Assembly: GCA_032433595.1 (NCBI GenBank)
Contig: JASWJB010000367.1
Coordinates: 1 to 38,919, forward strand
Direction of reading: 5' to 3'
Length of the DNA stretch: 38,919 bases
Source of the DNA: Conoideocrella luteorostrata
Taxonomy: Eukaryota > Ascomycota > Sordariomycetes > Hypocreales > Clavicipitaceae
Shown: positions 31,641 to 38,919 of the stretch, piece after piece
Numbering within the stretch: position 1 is the stretch's first letter
How the letters are laid out: the number at the start of each line of letters is the position of its first letter
Notes under the pieces: generated by a model
Databases searched by the model: none
Told to the model about the DNA's origin: nothing
The model's input: the letters and a program-made list of their open reading frames with translations, nothing else
Translations under genes and position numbers: made by a program

Positions 31641-32087
31641 CAGGCAAGACATCAGGGTCACCAACCGCCCGGGTCATTGCTGTCGTCGACAGTAAAGTCC
31701 TACTCAACTTCGCAACAGCCTTCCTTAAAGGCTCTGCTTATATTCCGCGGATGGCTGACAGCCCGGAACTCACTTCTGCTCACGGGAATGCCATTAACGT
31801 TCTTTGCCGTTACTGCTGGAAGAACTTCATGGCCCTGAGCCGGGCTCCCGGCGATGTGCTCTTCGCCAACATCCCAGCTGTTCCTCCACGCGCGGCAAGG
31901 ATTTAGTGGCGACAAGGCAACTGGAAAGACAAGTCGGCTGATGAATGTTATGTTGCGTGATCCTGGGCTGGCGTGGCGCGGGCCAGCAACGGTAGCCATT
32001 GAGTTGGGCAAAATATTTGCCAAGTTAGAGGAGGACGGGCTTCAGTTCTCAGATGCTAACGTGGAGTACGAGACATTTCGCAGCTAA
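31641..32087 (+). other. Unrecognised coding-like stretches, possibly a decayed gene
   Basis: One frame runs open from about 31649 to a TAG near 31905 (ARVIAVVDSKVLLNFATAFLK ... WKNFMALSRAPGDVLFANIP). Another continues 31854-32087 (GLAWRGPATVAIELGKIFAK ... VEYETFRS). Codon content looks gene-like, but I find no ATG-led, spliceable model and no family. It could be exons of one gene with the junction unseen, or a relic. Confidence 0.3.
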
Positions 32088-32766
32088 TTTGCGATGCTAC
32101 GTCACGACTGGATGTCTGAGCTTCATGGCCAATTGCTTGCGCCAGACTTATCGTTCGAATGTACTCAGATAACTCGCTGTACTTCGCCAATATGTAACTA
32201 GACATAGTTTCAGGAAGTGGCTACTTGCACAATTAAATGAAATGGTTCTTCCTGCCGGTCTACTCCGTACTGCGTACGACCATACCTAGTAGAAATTTCG
32301 GGAAATTTCGGGATCGCATCAAGCCCTTCCCCGGTGTTTCAATACGTCTATAGATGGAGGTTCGTGCCTTCACAAATGGAGGATATATTGTCTGTTTTGG
32401 GAGGATAGCAAACCTAGAGTTACTATGGGACCCTTACGGTTTGCCAGCGTATCGAGTGGTGTTGCGCCGTAACGGGCGCATTTTGCCGGCATCAGCCTTG
32501 CACCTTGAAACTGCAACGTTAGTAAGTACGATGTAGTCACTCCACACCAATACTGGACCCTGATTATTTACTTAGAGTCCCGACTTCGGTGTTGGCGGGG
32601 TTGGCTGCTGGCGGGGTTGGTGGAGGGGCAGTGTGGTAAATAGTGCGGCTGAACATGTGACGCGCCAATTCAAATTTTCTGGGCGACTCTCTTGTTTGTT
32701 GCGTCATGTCCCTCCTTCACACGACGACGACAAATATCGTGCTTTCAAAGGTAGAACTATCGCATC
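32088..32766. other. Spacer upstream of adenylosuccinate synthetase
   Basis: The ORF at 32354-32536 has no motif. The AdSS promoter presumably lies here. The chosen ATG at 32767 is the first in frame after a TAG at 32752-32754. Confidence 0.35.
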
Positions 32767-35640
32767 ATGACAATTACGGTCATTCTAGGTGCCCAATGGG
32801 GTACGTGTCGACCTGTCCCACCTGTCACTTCTTCTTGCTGTGCCCCGCCGACACCGGGCCTTGGGCATGCTGCTATCATCTTTCGTTGTGCTAACTCGGC
32901 ATGATTTACAGGCGATGAAGGCGTATGTCATTCTTCCCGGCTCGAACCCAATCCTCCTTACTACAAGACGCCTGTAGAACCGATTTCTGACGCTGTACCC
33001 TTGTGTAGAAAGGAAAGCTGACTGACATCCTTACCTCGAATGTACAACTGTGCGCTCGAGCCGCTGTGAGCATTAGCTTAGTCCGCGGTAACGTGAGTGT
33101 ACTAACAACCTATTAGGGCGGTCACAACGCTGGCCATTCTGTGGTGTAAGTAGGAGATGTCTCGTTAGCGGGCAATTTAACCGTGAGAATGAATAGCTGA
33201 CTCCTTGTAGCGCGAATGGACAATCGTACAGGTGCGCGCAAACGGACATGGAAGTCTTTCGACAACTACTCACCTTTTCATAGCTTCCACTTGCTTCCCT
33301 CCGGTCTCGTGAACCCAAAATGGTACTCTTTCAACCCACCACGCCAATACGACAGTGAAACTGACATCTCACGCAGTATCAACTTCATCGGCTCTGGAGT
33401 TGCCTTCCACGTACCAAGCTTCTTTAAGGAGCTAGAGGAGCTTAAAGGTCTTCCCTCGGTCCATGACCGGATCCTCGTTTCGGACCGAGTGCACATCGAT
33501 CTGCAAATGCATGTGGCAGTCGACGGACTAGAGGAGAAGGAGCTCGGAGGTTGGTCCTTGGGCTGTAGGCAATCATAGCCGATCCACACCTATCTAACTA
33601 CTTCCAGAAAATAGTTTGGGAACAACACGCAGGGGAATTGGGCCTACCTATAGCTCGAAAGCCGCGGTAAGAGAAGATCTAACACTTTGTATTGAGTAGG
33701 AATTTTGCTGAACCCTGCATAGCGAAGTGGAATCAGACTAGCAGAGGTTTTTAACCCTAAGTTGTTTGAGTCTAAGCTCCGACGACTAGCCGCTGGCTAC
33801 CGAAAGCGCTATGGCGACCTATTCGAGTACGACGTCGAAGAGGAGCTTGCTCAATTTAACGAGTATCGGCCGATGTTAGCGAAGTACACTGTGGACGGCG
33901 TGTCATTTATGCGGTCGGCCCAAGAGAACAATACGAACATCGTGGTAGAAGGAGCGAATGTGAGAACCCCATTCTCTAGTTTATATCCGTATATTGACCC
34001 ATTGGTGGGTCGAGCGACCGTGCTTGCGGTCTCATACTTCCCTTTCCTTTGCCTGAGAAGGAATCCCAGGCAGGGCGCCGGGGCTCAGTAGTCGCAAAGG
34101 CATTGTGTTCGCCAAACTGCAACATTCTTTCGGTAAACTGAGCTCTGCGGTTCCTGTTGCCCTCCACTGAGGTTCCGGAACAGCCTAGGGGACTGGCTTG
34201 TACTAGTGGTCTGCCGGGCTTTGCGCTTCTTGGCTACTTGGGGGAGTGACGCTTCCCATGTGAATACTAGTCCGAAATCATCCAGAGACAGACCAAATCT
34301 GATCCCTAGTGGTTAGACGCTATGCTTGGCATGCGGTGATCTTGTCCCTGGGTGATTTTAGGGCTTTTTCTTTTTCATGATGGACTCTCTTCGCCCTTCA
34401 CGCCTAGGCAGAACGACCAGTATGAGTCGAGTCCTCTTTAAAAAGGAAAGGGGTCTGAGGCCGGGGGCTCGTCCTCGTCCTCGTTTGAATAGGCACTGAT
34501 GCTCGATATTGAATATGGATCATACCCAGTAAGTTATTATGAGTTTGATCTTCAAATCTTGCTATTATAGTAACGCGTTGATAGTATGTTACCTCGTCTA
34601 ATACGACGCTGGCTGGAGTTATCGGCGGACTCGCCTTAAACCCAAAGAATATCACAGAGACGATTGGAGTAGTCAAGGCTTGTATGTTATCTGCTCCAGG
34701 ACAATTACATAATGCTAACTAGTGGTAGACACAACTCGCGTTGGCCATGGAGCTTTCAAGACGGAAGACACCGGAGAGTACGTTCTTGGCCTCCAAGAGA
34801 TCTATATAAGAATCTAACTAACTGCGACAGGATTGGGACTAAACTCCAGGAGCTTGGCCGAGAATGGGTTAGACACTATCGATAATAAGTATATATACCT
34901 TCTGAGGCTAACTATGTACCTAGGGAACATCTACTGGTCGAAGACGCAGATGTGGATGGTAAGTACTTAAGTAAAGGAAAATCTGCGGACAACTGGCTAA
35001 TTATACTTAGGCTTGGTAATTATAACTACTATGGTGCTATCATTTGTTGGTTAATATGACTAACTCGTACTGTATAGACCTTGTCGTTGTCAAGTATAGT
35101 ACTTCGATTAACTACTACACCGCTTTAAACCTCACAAAGGTAGATGATTACCTCCGAGTGCCTGCTCACCCTAACCTAGCAGCTTACTAATGCCTCTTAG
35201 CTTGATGTTCTGGATACCTTTGAAACGATCAAGATTGCTATTGCCTATAAGATTGATGGCGAGGTTAGTCTCTTCGGTTACATGCTAGCAAGACGATGCT
35301 AATAGTTCTGTAGGAACTAGACTCGTACCCCGCGAATCTTGACATCCTAGACGAAGCCGAGGTTGTCTATCATGAAATGCCGGGATGGCAGAAGCCGACG
35401 ACTAATGCAAAATCCTTCTACGACCTCCCTATCCAAGCCAGAAACTATATCGAGGTAAGGCACTCGCTAGGGCTTGGGTAGCTTGCGCTGATGACCTTTC
35501 TAGTATATTGAGGAGTTCGTTGGAGTTAAGGTAGGCTGAAACTTAGGGCATTTCTATTTGGGTAGGCTTTTATTAATATGAACCAGGTTAAGTGGATTGG
35601 CACCGGTCCCAGCCGTGAGGCCATGATTCAGCGCGCTTAA
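32767..35640 (+). CDS. ADE12: Adenylosuccinate synthetase, 20 exons, apparently intact
   Basis: GTP-dependent joining of IMP and aspartate to adenylosuccinate, the first committed AMP step. Exons: 32767-32800, 32912-32922, 33009-33065, 33117-33145, 33211-33231, 33284-33322, 33377-33549, 33608-33666, 33723-33959, 34493-34528, 34585-34681, 34729-34777, 34831-34867, 34924-34958, 35011-35015, 35078-35139, 35201-35263, 35314-35454, 35504-35530, 35587-35640. They total 1266 nt, or 421 aa, normal for the family. All 19 introns are GT-AG. Key motifs are rebuilt across junctions: GAQWGDEGKGK (exons 1-3, catalytic Asp), GGHNAGH (catalytic His), FHLLPSGLVNP, TTRRGIGPTYSSKAARSGIR, YVTSSNT, KAYTTRVG, GRRRRCGWLDLVVVKYST (exons 14-16), KWIGTGPSREAMI. 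No internal stop. Intron 9 is 533 nt; the others are mostly 47-65. Confidence 0.9.
33960..34492 (+). other. Long intron 9 of adenylosuccinate synthetase
   Basis: 533 nt, splitting VEGAN from ALMLDIEYGSYP, with gtgaga donor and GAATAG acceptor. It contains no coding block I recognise. A gtggttagacgctatgcttg string near 34310 resembles the D-arm of a tRNA, but no tRNA can be folded around it. Confidence 0.55.
35011..35015 (+). other. 5-nt microexon of adenylosuccinate synthetase
   Basis: The bases gcttg lie between introns of 52 nt (ACTTAG end) and 62 nt (gtaatt donor, TATAG end). They complete Trp, encode Leu and start Asp in the invariant CGWLDLV segment. Skipping it destroys the frame. Confidence 0.8.
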
Positions 35641-37058
35641 GCCATCCCTCGTGTAGCGCAGATAGCGGACATGGAAAACGAGATGATGAAGTGGATTATT
35701 CTGGGTGGCGGCAAGTTGATCAGGCTAAAGAATATGGGGTTAATTATGCGCATAGACGGTGGCTTTCTCAGGTATCTATAGTCTGTTAGACAATTTACAG
35801 TAGCTCATGGAGCTTAAGTTATAAATCTAGGATACTTCGCGATCCGTATATCTGATGGGTCGCTTTATTGGCAGAGGCTGATGAGTAACTCTTCCCAAAA
35901 CCTGCCAAGTACGGAGTATGATCGCCAGCCATGAGCTTTTAATGGGTCTCCTTTCCAAGGCCTTCATCGGATGCCGCGATCGCACGGCTATTTGATACAG
36001 AAACGATCGCGTGAGACATTCTCCGTTATCATTTATAATTCCCACGATCCAACGCAATGGGCGACATCACTATCTTTTTAGCACGCCCGCGGAGCCGACG
36101 AGCAGCACGTCGACGGCTTCCAGAAGGGTGAGGATGGGCAAGCCATGGCGAATGGTATTGTCCTTCATTTCTGGGGCCGGGAAGGGAAACACGGAGAGTA
36201 CTGCGACATCCGCAACGGTAGACCTGCAGGGCTGTCCTATTGAGTTCTTCCGGGCCTTTGCATCTCAAATTTCATAGTAGTGCTGATGTGCTCGACGACG
36301 GGTGCCAGCCGCTCCGGTACTAGTGAGCTTTGCGGATGTGGCTCATATGTACGCTCCTTGAAGGAGTGTGCGGCTCATAAATAACAGGGGGCAGTGATAA
36401 CAGCTAAAAGGTTTTCGTTAGGCTGATACAAAAAAGCTGTGTCTTTAATTGTCTGACCAGAAAATGCCATTTCGCAAACATGGTCAGCAGAGGCCGCCAG
36501 ACACCAAAGACGGTGAGTGGATCGTGTTAAGGCATCTAAATGATCAATCCTGCCAAATGATGTCTATTTGGGCTACTCCTAACCTCGGTCGATGCATTGC
36601 AGCAAAGGTGTTGTACGGCTCTTAACCATTTGGGCGGCCTCCCACTCAGCTTGCTGAGCTATGAATCTATCGCGGCATGTTTTTTGCGCCAGCGGATGCC
36701 TCTTCCATCCCAACGCTAGTTAAGAGCACTGCATCGTCAGGCAGACCAGTTCTGCCAGAAAAAGTGGCGCCAGGCCAGTTACGGAGTAACTACTGACGGG
36801 GCTGTTCAAGGGTTACGACGTCGACGCGGGGCTCAGCATCGGGTTGTTTGTCTTTGAGCACCAGGCGTACTGCTGCGTTTCATCCCGCCCCAGAGCTCAA
36901 CACCACCAGCTGACTTGTCGCACACTCCAGCTCTTTGCTGCCTCCTTCAAATTCGCAATAATTTGTTCCTAACAGCCTCTCGTTTGGGTCCTCAGTTTTA
37001 CTCTAACCGTCACTATTCGCACTCGCTTTGGTCTGACACCATACTACGGAAGTACGTC
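35641..37058. other. Spacer between adenylosuccinate synthetase and het-C
   Basis: The AdSS frame stays open after its TAA to a TAG near 35781 (reads RVAQIADMENEMMKWIILGGG); function unknown. ORFs near 36011-36277 on both strands show no motif. The het-C promoter presumably lies at 36800-37058. Confidence 0.35.
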
Positions 37059-38792
37059 ATGGCGACATTTCCATTGCCGCGGGGCACTTGGCTCTTGGTG
37101 CTCGGCATCTGCTTGGTCTTGCTCCCCGGCAAGGCTGCTGCGTTTGGAGCCGGCAATATCCCGTCTATTGCGCAGGTGAGTTTGGATGATAATGTTGTCA
37201 CCTCTGCATGCAAACCTAACTCATTGTTGTAACCACAGGTCGAAGGTCACAACTGGCGCCATGGCGGTAAGCTACATTCCAGATTCCGCTTCCCCCCTGC
37301 GTGACGGACAAACTGACAAACGGCCGGCAGACATCGAGGATATGCTTGCTAGCGTTGCTTTCTTGCACGGCAAGAAATGGACCTCTATGCTGATCAAGCG
37401 AACGTATTTCGGCAATTGGCTCCGCGACTATTCTCAGGCTGTCGACGTCGGCAGCTTGAAGGGTGTGAATGCCGCCACGATTCGCATTCTGGTAAGTAGA
37501 GCTACGCAGGATCCTGACACTCACGACATTGCTGCGACACGGCGCCCAGAGTTGCTGACTTCCGAGCCCAGGTCTGGGTTTTATCATTCATGGCTTTTGG
37601 TTATGCCACGGAAGAATTCGAAGTCACCGAAGAACGCCTCGGCTGCTATCGTCCAGAGGAGCACATCGACAACCCTCTGGGCTACGCGGATGGCCTCGAT
37701 GCGCGCACGTTCGACCCCCGTCTACGCGGACCCGTCGAGCCGGTTGAGACAGAGATCGATATGAAGACAGGCATGAAGAACTACATCGCCAATGAGACGG
37801 GAAAGTGGGCTACCAGCGCTGGGTACATCCGCTTCAGCTTTGCTCGCAGCATTCACTTTGGTCGCCTGTACGCATGCGGCGAGCACGGCAAGGGCAAGGA
37901 TGAAAATCTCACCGAAGCCCTCCGCTGCCTCGGTCAGGCCCTTCACTGCCTGGAAGATTTTGGCGCCCACAGCAATTACTGCGAGCTGGCACTCCGCGAG
38001 CTAGGCTACCACAGCGTGTTTCCTCACTGCGGAACCCAGACCGAGATCAATGTCCACGGCAAGAGAATCTACCCCATTGTGACTGGCACATTCGGCGCTG
38101 TTGACTTTCTGCACTCCGTCATCGGAGAAGCCAACGACCACTTCACCCAGTCCGAAGTTGACGAGGTTGACGTTGCTCTCAAGAATGCCGAGGGCGCGCG
38201 AAGCGGACCGGTGGCCGGCGGAGAGCGAGGGTTCTTTGACGGCTCCGGGCCAACCGACTTCATCTCCTTGCTATCCAAGGTTCCTGATCTGGGAACCGGC
38301 TTCGCGGCCGAGGCAAGAGACCTCAAGGCCGCATCCGATGCGCAGGAGCGGGAAAACGAGCAGCGTGCTCGGGCTGACAATGTCAATGTCGTGCCCGGAA
38401 TGAGCCCTGATTTCGACCCTGTCAAGACTGCCAAGCGAATCTACCCCATCCTGGTCTTCCGCGACAAGATCGTCAAAGCAATCAGCCGCGGCATTGCCAA
38501 AGTTCCCGGCCTCGAGAAGCTCCTCGAACATATCAGTGAGACCCTGACGGCCTTTGTATTGGGGCTGCTTGCTCCCTTCATCCGACCCATCATCAAGTCT
38601 GTCACCAAAGTGCTGAAGGATGGATCATCAGGCGTCATTACGGCCAGTTCCAAGTCCCAGCTGGAACCGTGGGAGAACAACCGTTGCTCCGACCCTACCC
38701 ATTCAATGCTGTCCAAGGACCACTTCACCAATGTGCTAAACTCATGCGCTGGCCGAGTTGCCGCTACCATTCTTCAATACGCAGTTCCGTAG
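37059..38792 (+). CDS. het-C: HET-C heterokaryon incompatibility protein, apparently C-terminally truncated
   Basis: Secretory-pathway/plasma-membrane protein of the Het-C family. Exons 37059-37175, 37239-37266, 37331-37491 and 37572-38792 (introns of 63, 64 and 80 nt) give 508 aa. The signal peptide covers about residues 1-29 (WLLVLGICLVLLPGKAAAFG). Conserved blocks: GHNWRHGDIEDML (spliced across introns 1-2), WTSMLIKRTYFGNWLRDYSQ, WVLSFMAFGYATEEFEVT, EEHIDNPLGYADG, CLGQALHCLEDFGAHSNYCE, VTGTFGAVDFLHSVIGEAND. The segment after it (about 310-360) corresponds to the polymorphic specificity region. The protein stops at QYAVP, TAG, where family members continue with a helical part and a Gly-rich tail. 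Either the gene is truncated or a downstream exon lies beyond the window; I found no acceptor in the last 127 bases. Confidence 0.88.
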
Positions 38793-38919
38793 CTTAACGT
38801 GTATTCGACCCTTTCGTTCCTCGGCAATATATACCGAATGCATTCCCGAAATGGACCTTTGATCTGGGCAGCCCACCTGTTCTCCCGGACCTATGTCACA
38901 AATATCAGATATCCGATAT
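38793..38919. other. Window end after het-C
   Basis: No continuation of the het-C reading frame recognised. The gatatccgatat-type palindromic string at the very end is unexplained. Confidence 0.3.

Noticed and set aside
33762..34091. Separate small ORF starting at 33762
   Set aside because: It is part of exon 9 of adenylosuccinate synthetase plus intron 9 read-through; the apparent start is TTG.
34300..34360. tRNA-like string gtggttagacgctatgcttg
   Set aside because: No acceptor stem and no T-loop consensus (GGTTCGAATCC-like) could be found in the right spacing.
12756..35640. Firm claim of a self-resistance gene cluster
   Set aside because: No synthase, synthetase or tailoring enzyme for a metabolite is visible, so it is kept only as a hypothesis.
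1..38919. Subtelomeric location
   Set aside because: No telomeric TTAGGG arrays or telomere-linked helicase seen; gene content alone does not prove it.

Overview
The window is nuclear DNA of a filamentous ascomycete (Pezizomycotina; probably Sordariomycetes-like, but I cannot fix the genus). The reasons are short introns (about 45-110 nt, GTRNGT donors, CTAAC-type branch points, YAG acceptors), two HET-domain genes, a het-C gene, a Zn2Cys6 regulator, opsB/yapsin-type and M43-type secreted proteases, and fungal Copia-like solo LTRs. Genes are sparse, spacers are long and contain gene relics, so it looks like an accessory, rapidly reshuffled region.

Layout. 1-1261: 3' part of a yapsin-like aspartic protease with a PSASKE repeat tail. 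1262-4900: spacer with probable LTR remnants. 4912-6129: three-exon secreted M43-type metalloprotease with a Cys-rich tail. 6130-8466: spacer with a small inverted-repeat element and two relic Myb/SANT fragments. 8467-10593 (minus): HET-domain gene 1. 11203-12000: third Myb/SANT relic and unrecognised ORFs. 12756-15243: complete 13-exon argininosuccinate synthase. 15244-18220: spacer with decayed fragments. 18221-20491 (minus): HET-domain gene 2. 21762-22957 (minus): double SnoaL-like protein. 24665-25948: Zn2Cys6 regulator, followed by an ABC-transporter relic. 27141-27458 and 30036-30347: two solo LTRs of one family, in opposite orientation, each with its own perfect 5-bp target duplication, on either side of a secreted protein with a tandemly duplicated 8-cysteine module (28829-29578). 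32767-35640: complete 20-exon adenylosuccinate synthetase. 37059-38791: het-C homologue, apparently cut short.

The most striking result comes from splicing by eye. Two housekeeping-type enzymes that both condense aspartate with a substrate (argininosuccinate synthase and adenylosuccinate synthetase) are not broken pseudogenes. They can be reassembled into full-length, in-frame proteins of 415 and 421 residues using 12 and 19 canonical introns, and each needs a 5-nt microexon. That intron density is far from what I expect of ascomycete housekeeping copies. It suggests a separate origin (transfer from an intron-rich lineage, or an old divergent paralogue) and possibly a specialised role.

How the genes may work together: HET gene 1, HET gene 2 and het-C belong to the fungal non-self recognition/cell-death repertoire. 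The two proteases and the Cys-rich protein are secreted, effector-like functions. No complete secondary-metabolite cluster is visible. All functions are assigned by reading motifs; no database search was run.
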